The position numbers and the translations under genes are program-made. Positions 30,844-40,337 of a stretch of 64,000 nucleotides of DNA are shown piece by piece; the first letter of the stretch is position 1, and every line of letters begins with the position of its first letter. A model generated the notes under the pieces. It searched no databases, had not been told where the DNA came from, and saw nothing but the letters and a program-made list of their open reading frames with translations. Source of the stretch: Rickettsia endosymbiont of Cardiosporidium cionae (GTDB taxonomy: Bacteria; Pseudomonadota; Alphaproteobacteria; Rickettsiales; Rickettsiaceae); assembly GCF_015476335.1 (NCBI RefSeq), contig NZ_JADAQY010000002.1, positions 91,716 to 155,715 of the forward strand, in the 5' to 3' direction.

Positions 30844-31884
30844 TTAATTTTTTAATTTTGTATTAAGATCCATATGAGGTAGAGTAGAATTCTCTATAAT
30901 CACTTTAGAGTTATTCATGAGAATATCACGCACTGTATCTAGGTATAGTCTGTTTTTTGTTACTTCCTTACTATGTAGATATTCTGTATATATTGAGTTA
31001 AATCTATCTATATCCCCTTTAGCTTTTGATATTATTTCTTGTTTGTATGCGTCAGCCTCTTGCAACAATTTTGCTGCCTCTCCCCTAGCTTTTGGTAGTA
31101 CATCATTATTATATGATTGTGCCTGATTAATCTCTTTTTCTTTATCAGCTTTAGAAGTTTGTACATCTCTATATGATTCTATTACTTCTTTTGGAGGTTC
31201 TGCTTTTAGTAATTGTACTTGTTCTAGTTTAATACCAATATTATATTGATCTAGGGTACTCTGTATTAAAATTTCTATTTTATCGGTAATTTCTTGTTTT
31301 TGACTAGATAACACTGATGCTATAGGAGTATTACCAATGACTTCACGTATAGCGCTTTCTGCTACCAATTTTATTGTTGCATTAGGGTTTTCAACGTTGA
31401 ATATGTATTTTTTCAAATCACTGATATGCCACATTACATCCACGTTCAATTCTATAATATTTTCATCTCCTGTGAGCATAATGCTTTCATTACCTATATC
31501 TCTGAAAGCAGTATTAGAAGCATTTTGATAACGTCCATAATGTTTTGAAGAGTTATTTGAGCGGTAACCTATTTCTACCCTACGAGATTGAGCAATTTTT
31601 TCTATAAATTTATTTTCTATCGGATTTGGTAGGTGGTAGTTAAGACCTGGCTTAGCGATACGATTGAAAGCTCCAAATCTTGTGACTACTGCTTCAGATC
31701 CCTCTTTTATTTCGTAAATACCAGAAGTTAACCATAATAAGCAAATAGCTAAAATAATGAATAACACAAATTTACTATTAAAGTTAAATTGAAAATTCAT
31801 GAAATCATATTTCTTTTTACTGAAGATGTTCGTATTTTTCGAATCATCTAAATCATCCCAAGGAGACTTTTTTAAAAGATGCAT
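30844..31884 (-). CDS. hflK: HflK, FtsH-associated SPFH protein
   Basis: 346 residues from the ATG at 31884 (MHLLKKSPWDDLDD); an in-frame TTG at 31890 is possible. A cytoplasmic N terminus with the PWDD motif typical of HflK precedes one membrane helix (about 36-58). The SPFH domain includes EGSEAVVTRFGAF, AKPGLNYHLPNPIE and VAESAIREVIGNTPI, and a coiled coil follows. Partner of HflC. Confidence 0.95.
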   Translation of the reverse strand: MHLLKKSPWDDLDDSKNTNIFSKKKYDFMNFQFNFNSKFVLFIILAICLLWLTSGIYEIKEGSEAVVTRFGAFNRIAKPGLNYHLPNPIENKFIEKIAQSRRVEIGYRSNNSSKHYGRYQNASNTAFRDIGNESIMLTGDENIIELNVDVMWHISDLKKYIFNVENPNATIKLVAESAIREVIGNTPIASVLSSQKQEITDKIEILIQSTLDQYNIGIKLEQVQLLKAEPPKEVIESYRDVQTSKADKEKEINQAQSYNNDVLPKARGEAAKLLQEADAYKQEIISKAKGDIDRFNSIYTEYLHSKEVTKNRLYLDTVRDILMNNSKVIIENSTLPHMDLNTKLKN

Positions 31885-31948
31885 TACCAAATCTAATTAA
31901 TTTATGCTTGTTTATAATACTAAATTTAAGCTATAACCATATTAATAT

Positions 31949-33001
31949 ATGAATTTTATAATAATTGCAAGTATGACTGACATTATAGCTCAAATATATA
32001 GTAAATTTGATGAATTATTGCTAGAAAATGGTTCATGTATCAGGGATATGGTCTCAAATGTTAGAATTAGAGATAACGAGATATTGGTTATGGTTGATTC
32101 ATTAAATTTCAGTAATCAAGATTTGAATATAATTAAAATTAAAATACAAGATAAGCTTTCTGGACTTGTTAAGGGGAAAGCTTTGAAAATACTTTTTATT
32201 AGTCATAGATCTAAAAAATCAGATGATACTCACGCTGAAAGGGATATTAATATATTAAATGGTAAAAGTAATAAGATCAGAATAGATGCAGCAAAAAAAG
32301 TTATAACTATAGTTTCTGGTAAAGGTGGAGTAGGAAAATCTACGTTAACATCTTTAATAGCACAAAAGCTATCTAAAGTATATAATAAGAGGGTAGGGTT
32401 ATTGGATGCAGATATATATACACCATCTATTCCCACGATATTTAATAGTAATAGAACCCCGGAAATCATTGACAATAAAATGTTGCCCATATTTTCTCAT
32501 GGAGTATATATAAATTCTATTGGTTTTATAGTTAATCGTGATACGGCAATAAGTTGGCGAAGCCCTATTTTAAGCAAGGCATTATATAAATTACTTTCTC
32601 TTACTTTATGGGATAATTTAGATTATTTACTAATAGATACACCACCTGGTACTGGGGATATACATTTAAGTTTATTACAGAATTATTTTATTGATTATGT
32701 AGTTATGGTGACTACACCCCAAAAAATATCTCAAATAGATGTAGCAAGATCCATCGATTTATACCAGAAATTTGGGATAAAGATACTTGGTATCATAGAG
32801 AATATGCATCTAGTAACAAATTTGTCAGATCATAATAAAAGAATTTTTGCTGGCAATAGTGCCGAAACTTTATCTAAATCATACAACATTCCTATTTTAG
32901 ATAAAATACCACTAGATCCTAGTTTATCTAAATCATGCGATGAGGGTTATTCTTTAGAAGATTTTTTTGTATTAATAAATCTAGATAAATTTTTGAATTA
33001 A
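31949..33001 (+). CDS. mrp: Mrp/ApbC-type P-loop Fe-S carrier protein
   Basis: 350 residues. N-terminal MIP18-like domain of about 90 residues, then the ParA-like ATPase with the deviant Walker A VSGKGGVGKSTL, GLLDADIYTPSIPTIF, DTPPGTGDIHLS and TTPQKISQIDVARSI. The CPxC motif that bridges the [4Fe-4S] cluster in most Mrp proteins is absent: the place after ENMHLV reads TNLSDHNKRIFAG. It may therefore work as an ATPase without its own cluster. Confidence 0.92.
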   Translation: MNFIIIASMTDIIAQIYSKFDELLLENGSCIRDMVSNVRIRDNEILVMVDSLNFSNQDLNIIKIKIQDKLSGLVKGKALKILFISHRSKKSDDTHAERDINILNGKSNKIRIDAAKKVITIVSGKGGVGKSTLTSLIAQKLSKVYNKRVGLLDADIYTPSIPTIFNSNRTPEIIDNKMLPIFSHGVYINSIGFIVNRDTAISWRSPILSKALYKLLSLTLWDNLDYLLIDTPPGTGDIHLSLLQNYFIDYVVMVTTPQKISQIDVARSIDLYQKFGIKILGIIENMHLVTNLSDHNKRIFAGNSAETLSKSYNIPILDKIPLDPSLSKSCDEGYSLEDFFVLINLDKFLN

Positions 33002-33214
33002 TCTATAAAATATATAACCAATAATATATAAAAATTAATACAGAATAAAAGTAGGTAAAAATATTTGCTAAAGTTTGCTATAATAAAACCATTCTCGATT
33101 CCAACCTACACGTTATTATATTCTCAAATATACAATATGTAAAACTAATTTAAGATTTATATTCTATTACTCAATATAGCTCATGGTGATTTATTTTTTA
33201 AGATAGGACAACAG

Positions 33215-33243
33215 CACAGAGCAGAAATTGATTCTGCTCTGTG
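33215..33243. terminator. Perfect 12-bp hairpin downstream of pnp
   Basis: Arms 33215-33226 and 33232-33243 (CACAGAGCAGAA and its exact complement) with the 5-base loop ATTGA. It stands 26 bp beyond the pnp stop and is one of the most stable hairpins in the window. There is no U run on either side, so it may be a 3' end stabiliser or a Rho-assisted end for pnp rather than a classic intrinsic terminator. The region between mrp and pnp (33002-33269) holds nothing else I can name. Confidence 0.55.
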
Positions 33244-33269
33244 GGTGGTACACATATCAGTAAAAAAAA

Positions 33270-35645
33270 CTATTCAAACCATTTTCTTTCGCTATTATTA
33301 TGCCCATCTCTATTTACACCACGATCAGTATTTTTTTTAAAACTTTTATTGGCAGCAAAATTATTGTTATACTCACTATTACGCTTCCCTGCATTTCTAC
33401 GTACTCCTACTCTAGGGTTGTTATTAACGTTCGAGTTATTATCATTATTATATCTTCTATAATTTCTGTTATTAGGTGCAGAAGTATTAGAATAATTGGA
33501 TTCTCCAGAACGATTACGATCTTTACGGGAATCAAAATCTATATCATTGTGAAGATTTTTAATTGTCAATTTTACCTTACCAGATCTATCAACGCCGATA
33601 ATCTTAACATTAACCATTTGTCCTTCGTGCAATACATCTTCAACTTTATTTATATGTTTTTTATCTATTTCGCTTATATGCACAAAGCCCTCCTTAGAAC
33701 CTACATAATTTATAAATGCCCCTGCTTCTATAATTTTTACTACTTTACCTTCAAAAATTGTTCCTATTTTTGGTTCGGCAATAATATCATTAATTTTATC
33801 TACAGCAAGCTGTATGTTATCTTTAGACGTACTAGAAATAGAAACCACAGATTTATCATCTATAATCTCTATATTAGTATTTGTAGTACTAGAAATCTCT
33901 TTGATAGTTCTTCCTCCAAATCCAATAATTTTTTTAATATGATCATGATTTACCTTCATTGATTTGAATACTGGTACAAGTGGTGATAATTCATTAGGAG
34001 ATTTAATAGATTCATCCATTTTATCTACAATAAAATTTATTCCGACTGTTGCCTGGTCAATGATTTGTTCAATGATATCAATTGATACACCAGTAGATTT
34101 CACATCCATTTGCAGTGCTGTTATAGATTCTCTAGTTCCTGCTATTTTGAAATCCATACAACCCATATAATCTTCATCTGCTGCGATATCTGATAAAATT
34201 AGATATTCGTTTTGATTTTTAACTAGCCCCATAGCTATTCCTGCTATATGTTCTTTAATTGGTATTCCTGCATCCATCATAGACATAGATGCTGCGCAAA
34301 CCGTAGCCATAGATGACGAGCCATTTGATTCAGTAATCTTAGATACAATTTTGATTGTGTATGGAAAATGGTCTACTTTAGTAGGCAGAGCAGATTTCAG
34401 TGCTTTCCAAGCAAGCTTTCCATGGCCTATCTCTCTTCTACTAGGAGCCCTTAGACCTGCTATATCTCCTGTAGAATATGGAGGAAACACATATTCCAAT
34501 AGAAATGATTCTTTATATGTATCTTCTAATCCGTCTATAAATTTTTCATCCTGTGCAGTACCCAATGTAGTAACTGAAAGTGCTTGAGTTTCTCCTCTAG
34601 TAAATAACGAAGACCCATGTGTGCTCTTTAACAAAGATACCTCTGATGCAATATTTCTTATTTCTGTTGCTGTTCTTCCATCAATTCTAATTTTTTTGTT
34701 TAAAATTTCGTCACTTAATAATTGATTTCTAACTTTTAGGAATTCTAAGCTTATTTCTTCTTCTGTATAGAGTTCTTTTAGTGAATCATGAGATTTAATT
34801 TTATCTAATATATTGCTGATTATTTCATATTTCTCAGATTTATCAGTAATTCTAAAATTATTGATGATATCTTCTGTTGCTAAAGATTCAATTTTAGCTT
34901 TCAGTTCTTTGTTAGTATTTTCTAAAATATCATATTGATATAATTGTTTTGATGATTGGCTATTAAGTACAGTAGTAGAAAAATCTTCTATAAGTTGTAT
35001 TACTGGCTGTATAGATTCTTGGCCTAATTTAATTGCTTTTAACAATTCTGATTTTGCTAAAAAACCACAACCTGATTCTAGCATTATTACTGAATCTTTA
35101 GTGCTTGAAATGATTAAATCTAATTTACTAGAAGCTAGTTCTTGTATGCTAGGATTGATAGTTAGTTTATTATCTCTATAACCAATTCTACAGGAAGCTA
35201 ATATTGTAAAAGAAGGGATATTTGCTATTGATAATGCAGCAGAAGCCCCTATTAGTGATAAAACATCGGGGTTATGAGCTGAATCGTATGATATTACTGT
35301 ACAAATTATCTGAATTTCATAGTTAAAATTTTTTCCTAATAACGTTCTAACTGATCTATCTATTAGCCTTGATACTATTACTTCACGTTCAGAATTATTT
35401 CCTTCACGCTTCATATATCCTCCTGGGATACGCCCAGCTGCATATGATTGTTCCTGATAATTTACTGTTAACGGTACAAAATCTATATTTTGCTTTGCTT
35501 GTTTATCTATAACAACAGTACATAATACCGAAGTATTACCCATTTTCACTAATACAGAAGACGTAGCTTGTCTAGCTATCTTGCCTGTGCTCAATTCTAT
35601 AATGTTGCCATTCCAATCTATTTTTTTTATCGTTTCGTTAAACAT
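33270..35645 (-). CDS. pnp: Polynucleotide phosphorylase
   Basis: 791 residues. Two RNase PH-like domains are seen (QSYAAGRIPGGYMKREG, FDSAHNPD-like SYDSAHNPDVLS, FTRGETQALSVTTLGT, LLEYVFPPYSTGD). The KH domain has KKIIGFGGRTIKEIS and the S1 domain IGTIFEGKVVKIIEAGAFI. After these comes a low-complexity Asn/Arg-rich tail of about 80 residues (RNYRRYNNDNNSNVNNN), longer than in E. coli, which may bind RNA or RNase E. It degrades RNA 3' to 5' with phosphate. The usual neighbour rpsO is not adjacent. Confidence 0.97.
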   Translation of the reverse strand: MFNETIKKIDWNGNIIELSTGKIARQATSSVLVKMGNTSVLCTVVIDKQAKQNIDFVPLTVNYQEQSYAAGRIPGGYMKREGNNSEREVIVSRLIDRSVRTLLGKNFNYEIQIICTVISYDSAHNPDVLSLIGASAALSIANIPSFTILASCRIGYRDNKLTINPSIQELASSKLDLIISSTKDSVIMLESGCGFLAKSELLKAIKLGQESIQPVIQLIEDFSTTVLNSQSSKQLYQYDILENTNKELKAKIESLATEDIINNFRITDKSEKYEIISNILDKIKSHDSLKELYTEEEISLEFLKVRNQLLSDEILNKKIRIDGRTATEIRNIASEVSLLKSTHGSSLFTRGETQALSVTTLGTAQDEKFIDGLEDTYKESFLLEYVFPPYSTGDIAGLRAPSRREIGHGKLAWKALKSALPTKVDHFPYTIKIVSKITESNGSSSMATVCAASMSMMDAGIPIKEHIAGIAMGLVKNQNEYLILSDIAADEDYMGCMDFKIAGTRESITALQMDVKSTGVSIDIIEQIIDQATVGINFIVDKMDESIKSPNELSPLVPVFKSMKVNHDHIKKIIGFGGRTIKEISSTTNTNIEIIDDKSVVSISSTSKDNIQLAVDKINDIIAEPKIGTIFEGKVVKIIEAGAFINYVGSKEGFVHISEIDKKHINKVEDVLHEGQMVNVKIIGVDRSGKVKLTIKNLHNDIDFDSRKDRNRSGESNYSNTSAPNNRNYRRYNNDNNSNVNNNPRVGVRRNAGKRNSEYNNNFAANKSFKKNTDRGVNRDGHNNSERKWFE

Positions 35646-36590
35646 GATACCTTTTATTAATCTAAGTTATATTTAATTATTTAAAATTAAGTTTTTATAT
35701 CAAGCTTGGTCTGTAGCTTGTTTTACCTTAATGATTTAACATATTGTAACTACATATTCTAATATTATTAATAATATGTAATTTATGTCTATATTAGTTT
35801 CGAATGGTATAAATACCGCGCAATAATCAGGATATAAATAGTTACTAATTAATTAGCATACTAGTTTTATATAATGACTATCTAAAAAAGCGCATACAAA
35901 ATCTACATATCCTGCTTTTAACCAACCATGCTTTCTCTGATGAACTGACACCATTTTTCAAATAAACTCAGAATTCCAATTTCAAGCAGTCACTTGAAAA
36001 TATTTAGTACACATACGCATATTAATTCGCATACTACTAAACATATATGAGGACTGCATTTTACTTGATTGCTCATGACAATTTTATACATATACTACAC
36101 AAACCATCATAGAGTATATACTACTAGAATTTTGAATCAACAAATTTTTTGATATTTATCTTAATTAATGTAACAATTATATCAGTTTAATTTACAAAAG
36201 ATAAAATTCATATCAAATGTATAATTGCCGGCCGTGACTTATGGAATTTATTTAAACATTGGTTATATACTTAATAGCTGATAATTTTGTAGCGGTTTTA
36301 GGTAGTTAGTTCAAATAATTCAATATAAGACACAGAAAAATACCGGAATTTATCCACAAGAAACGCTAAAAGTTGTAACTCTAATTAAGATAGAAGCTAC
36401 AGCTCGTTGTATTCTTCCTATTTAATTATATATATATATGTTGTAAGCTTATCGCACTCATAGCAGTTGATGTTTCTAGGCAGTTATACTTGTGCAAAGT
36501 AAATGATATACAAATCCACTACTTAGAAACAGTTACACTATTTAATCACTATGCTTCGCAGTATAATAACTGCTCTTCTGTTATTTCAGA
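35646..36590. other. 945-bp gap, no confident gene; one DnaA box and a faint coding remnant
   Basis: The largest gene-free stretch outside the accessory island. A consensus DnaA box TTATCCACA lies at 36350-36358, but a single box is expected by chance in this much sequence. On the minus strand at about 35852-35954 a 33-codon open frame reads KHGWLKAGYVDFVCAFLDSH, which looks more like degraded coding sequence than noise; I cannot name it. No tRNA or CRISPR is present. Confidence 0.4.
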
Positions 36591-38648
36591 TCATACCATT
36601 TCTGTTATTTCTCCTTGTTCTATATGTTGTTCAGCACCAACATTGGTGATACTATAATCATCCAGAATATTGAACTCACTATCATTTAGTTCATTATCAC
36701 AACAAGAGTTAGTTTCACTACCAGCGTCAGTGGAATTAGCAATTGTCTGTGTATCAGAGTTAAGGTCAAGTTTAGTGAATTTATCCTCAACATCGCTGGA
36801 TTGATAATTATTAATATTAATTCCTTCTAATCTTGTAGATAATTCTCCTAATCTTGTGGCTAGTTGTTCTGATATAGGTCTCGCATTGCCAGCAAATATG
36901 AATTTCTCTAGTTCATCATTTTTAGTTGTCTGCGGATTTGAAGAAAATATTTCGGATACAAGATAGTATTTTCCATCTTCTTTATTATACATTGTTTTGT
37001 ATTCAGAATTATTGTTGTCACTGAACTCGATACGGAATTTTGGTAAAGGATGATCAGCACAGGATAAAAAATCTATTACAGTTTTTAATATATTCTTATT
37101 AGAATCCTCTTTGAAAATATTTGCTTGTTCCTTTATTGGGCATAGATTCACAGAGCACACTTTACTTGTTATTTGGGATTTTATACTATTAATAATATTT
37201 GTTCCTCCATTTATAACCTGGAAATACACATCTTTTGCAGCAGCTTTATCTTGAATCAAATTTTTAGATCCAGGATTTTCTATAGTCAAAGATGATATCT
37301 GTATACACTCTTTGAGTGCTCCTTCACAAGTTTTTTTGTGAAAATGTACAGCTGATAAATCTGATATAACTGCTCCCAGTGAGTGCCCTGTAAATATCAC
37401 TTTCCAAGTACCAGGGCCATTATCAGGATCAGCAACACACTCACTTACTATTTTTGTCACTTTTTGATCAATAAAGCTCTTAGCTTGATACACCTTTGAA
37501 GGAGTATAACCTAAAAGCAACTGTAAATCATTGATTATATCGTATAACCTCACACCAACTAAACCAATTTTTGTCCCGGGATTGCTGATAATCACTGTCT
37601 TATCTGCTTCATTAACAAAAACATCAGATTGATACATATTAAATTCACTATTTTTGTAAAAAAAGCCTGCACTAGAATCTTGTAACTTAAACCCATGTTT
37701 CTTAGAGACACTTGACAATGCTATCTTTCTATTCTTAAAATCCTTTTGATAGCTCACGGTAGTGGTATCAATTATTGCACTAAGTAACTTCTGACCATAA
37801 TGATAATCAGCAGCTTCTAACTTACACTCACGTTTTTCAGAGACACTTGACAATGCTGGTATCCCAGTCTCTGGATTTTGTTGATAGCTTGAGGTATTGG
37901 TATCAATTATTGTATTAAGTAACTTCGAATCATGATAATAATCAGGAGTTTTCAATGTATCTTCAGATTTTAGTAAATTACTATTATAAAATTGCTTTGC
38001 TACAGTTGTGCACTCTTTAGCTATAGCATATGAAGCAGAGGCTACAGTTTTGGCTCCGCTAAATGTAGTGCTAGCTATTTTACTAGCTATTGGTGCAGTA
38101 GTTTTTAAGGTCCAGGCTGCTATATCATACATTGTATTAGCGGCACTTTTCATATTTTCTGCGGTGACGTGTTCTTTAGCTATAGCATATGAAGCAGAGG
38201 CTACAGTTTTGGCTCCGCTAAATGTAGTACTAGCTATTTTACTAGCTATTGGTGCAGTAGTTTTTAAGGTCCAGGCTGCTATATCATACATTGTATTAGC
38301 GGCACTTTTCATATTTTCTGCGGTGACGTGTTTCTTAGCTATAGCATATGAAGCAGAGGCTACAGTTTTGGTTCCGCTAAATGTAGTAGTAGCTATTTTA
38401 CTAGCTATTGGTGCAGTAGTTTTCAAGGCCTGGGTTGCTATAGAATTAATACTATGGAAGATGCTAGCTGCTATGCCATGCTGGTTAGTATTATTATCAT
38501 TCTCACTTTGAGGAGAATCATTGCTTTTTAGATTGTTCTTAGCATTATCTTCCTTGCTACTAACTGTAGTATTATCGAACTTAGAACTGCTTTTTGCTTT
38601 AAAGCAGACACTTGCTAGCCCTGATAAAAATTTATTTGATTTAAACAT
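36591..38648 (-). CDS. Lipase class 3-like protein with N-terminal tandem repeats (candidate effector)
   Basis: 685 residues. Residues 20-60 are low-complexity Ser/Asn/Lys. Residues about 75-212 hold 2.7 copies of a 53-residue Ala/Thr-rich repeat (units such as LKTTAPIASKIASTTFSGAK). Residues about 236-322 hold two diverged copies of another repeat (KLLNTIIDT...ALSSVSEK and KLLSAIIDT...ALSSVSKK). The hydrolase domain follows: VIISNPGTKIGLVGVRLYDI as a likely oxyanion region and the nucleophile elbow VIFTGHSLGAVISDLSAVHF with Ser423. A long acidic tail ends the protein. No clear Sec signal is seen. Lipase-fold proteins with repeats in intracellular bacteria are often secreted, but secretion here is inference. 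It is flanked by gaps of 945 and 351 bp, as expected for an accessory gene. Confidence 0.75.
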   Translation of the reverse strand: MFKSNKFLSGLASVCFKAKSSSKFDNTTVSSKEDNAKNNLKSNDSPQSENDNNTNQHGIAASIFHSINSIATQALKTTAPIASKIATTTFSGTKTVASASYAIAKKHVTAENMKSAANTMYDIAAWTLKTTAPIASKIASTTFSGAKTVASASYAIAKEHVTAENMKSAANTMYDIAAWTLKTTAPIASKIASTTFSGAKTVASASYAIAKECTTVAKQFYNSNLLKSEDTLKTPDYYHDSKLLNTIIDTNTSSYQQNPETGIPALSSVSEKRECKLEAADYHYGQKLLSAIIDTTTVSYQKDFKNRKIALSSVSKKHGFKLQDSSAGFFYKNSEFNMYQSDVFVNEADKTVIISNPGTKIGLVGVRLYDIINDLQLLLGYTPSKVYQAKSFIDQKVTKIVSECVADPDNGPGTWKVIFTGHSLGAVISDLSAVHFHKKTCEGALKECIQISSLTIENPGSKNLIQDKAAAKDVYFQVINGGTNIINSIKSQITSKVCSVNLCPIKEQANIFKEDSNKNILKTVIDFLSCADHPLPKFRIEFSDNNNSEYKTMYNKEDGKYYLVSEIFSSNPQTTKNDELEKFIFAGNARPISEQLATRLGELSTRLEGININNYQSSDVEDKFTKLDLNSDTQTIANSTDAGSETNSCCDNELNDSEFNILDDYSITNVGAEQHIEQGEITEMV
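38018..38440 (-). repeat. 159-bp tandem repeat, about 2.7 copies, inside the lipase-like gene
   Basis: Units start at 38018, 38177 and 38336 (the motif TAGCTATAG marks each), an exact 159-bp period that keeps the frame (53 codons). The first two units are almost identical over their whole length, differing at only a few bases. The third is truncated where it diverges near 38440. Such low divergence indicates recent duplication or gene conversion. Confidence 0.9.
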
Positions 38649-38999
38649 ATTAATTTGGTTTAAAAATGAATAACTATACTTTACGTAAAGTGTTATAGAA
38701 AATTGTAACCATCCTGTTCTATAAAGGCTACAGCCAACTGTAGGTGTTTTATGAACTAGACTTTAATGATACAGTATGACCAATATAAGACTACTTAAGA
38801 TTTACATCATAAAATATCTAACAACCTTCCGATTACCGCCTATGATAATTGTTATTTTCATATTAGTCAACTAAAAAATAGGGATTATTGATAGAATTAG
38901 TATTAATTCAAGAGACAACTTATAAGTATATTTAGTAAAAAAAAACTGCTAATTACAGGTTAATTAACTCGTAATTGATAGCTAATTTGAACAAGTAGC
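38649..38999. other. Intergenic stretch of 351 bp, no gene seen
   Basis: AT-rich, between the start of the lipase-like gene and the end of the DUF6314 gene. It should contain the promoter of the former. I found no hairpin or coding remnant in it. Confidence 0.5.
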
Positions 39000-39467
39000 T
39001 TAACTTAACTTTAGATAGTGATTATGAATCAAAAAATTTTTACTTGGTCCTTCAATATTGTATGTTATACAAAGATAATTCAGTGAAAAATCATATTTAA
39101 AGCTATATGTATCTTTATTGCAGATATATTTGCCGTTAGCACGGTTGTTTACCATAAAGATGTTACATAGGAAACTGTTATCGCTAAGATATTTAGAAAT
39201 TATAGTATTTTGTTGATTATATTTATATAGATATTTTTGATATGCAATAATATTGCTTGATTTTATAAGATCATTTTTTAGTAAGAGTTTTTCTTCATAC
39301 AACATTGTGTTAGGTGTATTTTGTAGAATTTTAAAACTTGCGCCGCCTGATCCTTTATAAATACATCTTACATCTGATTTGTTAGTGATGTTCTTTAGTA
39401 TTTTCCAATTTCCTAAAAATTTTTCAAGTATTTTATTAACACATTCTTTGTTGCGGTTTTTATACAT
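39000..39467 (-). CDS. DUF6314 family protein
   Basis: 155 residues. The pattern fits DUF6314: FLGNWKILKNI near the N terminus, GGASFKILQNTPNTMLYEEK, FKYDFSLNYLCITYNIEGPSKNFLIHNHY at the C terminus. This is a small beta-barrel-like family of unknown function found in Alphaproteobacteria. Its start overlaps the tpiA stop by 8 bp, so it is translated from the same message. Confidence 0.75.
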   Translation of the reverse strand: MYKNRNKECVNKILEKFLGNWKILKNITNKSDVRCIYKGSGGASFKILQNTPNTMLYEEKLLLKNDLIKSSNIIAYQKYLYKYNQQNTIISKYLSDNSFLCNIFMVNNRANGKYICNKDTYSFKYDFSLNYLCITYNIEGPSKNFLIHNHYLKLS

Positions 39468-40188
39468 TACGTAAAATAATTTCTATGTTATCTATTTTAA
39501 GTGATGTAGATCCTAATAATAATCCTCCGATATTTTCTATAGAAAGTATATTTTTATAATTTTTTGTTCCTACAGAACCACCGTATACCATGCAACAATT
39601 CTCTGTTAAGAATTTTAAGTCTTCATTATTTTTTATAAAATCAAAAATTTCATTAATTTTATCTTGATCGAGGCTTTTTCCTGATCCTATAGCCCACATG
39701 GGCTCGTATGCTAGTATAATTTTTTTACCACTTAGATTTTGAGGAACAGAGTTAATAATTTGGGTTTTTATGAACTCTTTATAAGAGTTACTGTTTCTTA
39801 TGGTAATAGGTTCTCCTACACAAATGATTGGTGTAATGCCTGCATTAAGACAATTTTTTACCTTGATCTTTATTTCTGCTTCTTTTTCATTCATGTATAA
39901 TTTGCGTTCGCTATGCCCTAGAATTGCATATTCTACTCCGATATCCCTTATCATTTGTGCAGAATATTCACCTGTAAAAGATCCATATCCTGTAAATAAG
40001 CTTATATTTTGAGTACAGAACTTGTACTCTGTATATTTATATAATAAATATGATAATAGTGGTACGGGAGGTGCAATTATTAATTCAAAATTACTGGTGT
40101 TTTTCAACGATTGTAATTTATCTAAAAAAAATAATGATTCATTCAGTGAATAATGCATCTTCCAGTTGATAATAACCATTTTTGGCAT
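39460..40188 (-). CDS. tpiA: Triosephosphate isomerase
   Basis: 242 residues from the ATG at 40188 (MPKMVIINWKMH), which matches the family; an upstream in-frame ATG at 40236 would add a 16-residue extension. The catalytic residues are visible: Lys in NWKMH, His in ILGHSERK, Glu in LAYEPMWAIGSG, and the phosphate loop MVYGGSVGTKN. It interconverts DHAP and glyceraldehyde-3-phosphate, so this organism retains some triose metabolism, unlike Rickettsia. The divergent surA/ppiD-like gene is a common neighbour in Alphaproteobacteria. Confidence 0.96.
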   Translation of the reverse strand: MPKMVIINWKMHYSLNESLFFLDKLQSLKNTSNFELIIAPPVPLLSYLLYKYTEYKFCTQNISLFTGYGSFTGEYSAQMIRDIGVEYAILGHSERKLYMNEKEAEIKIKVKNCLNAGITPIICVGEPITIRNSNSYKEFIKTQIINSVPQNLSGKKIILAYEPMWAIGSGKSLDQDKINEIFDFIKNNEDLKFLTENCCMVYGGSVGTKNYKNILSIENIGGLLLGSTSLKIDNIEIILRNV

Positions 40189-40337
40189 AAACAGATAATT
40201 TTTTAAATATAAAAAAATTAATAAAACATCTTGCACTATTTTTTATAAAGCACTATCTTTTGAGAGTACTTGGATAGATATCATTCGATCGAATCTAATC
40301 GGTAAATATTGATCAAACCAAATTTTGTTTTCAATTA

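Noticed and set aside
33300-33962. 220-codon plus-strand open frame opposite pnp
   Set aside because: It lies wholly antisense to the KH/S1 and tail regions of pnp and is rich in Ile/Ser as expected from the reverse of that composition.
36350-36358. Replication origin suggested by a consensus DnaA box in a 945-bp gap
   Set aside because: Only one box is present, a second perfect copy lies between rpsG and fusA (3688-3696), and about one such match is expected by chance on both strands. No origin-linked gene is nearby.
38008-38511. 167-codon plus-strand open frame of repeated hydrophobic segments opposite the lipase repeats
   Set aside because: It is the antisense of the Ala/Thr-rich repeat and repeats only because the sense gene does. 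It has no start context and no match to a known membrane family.
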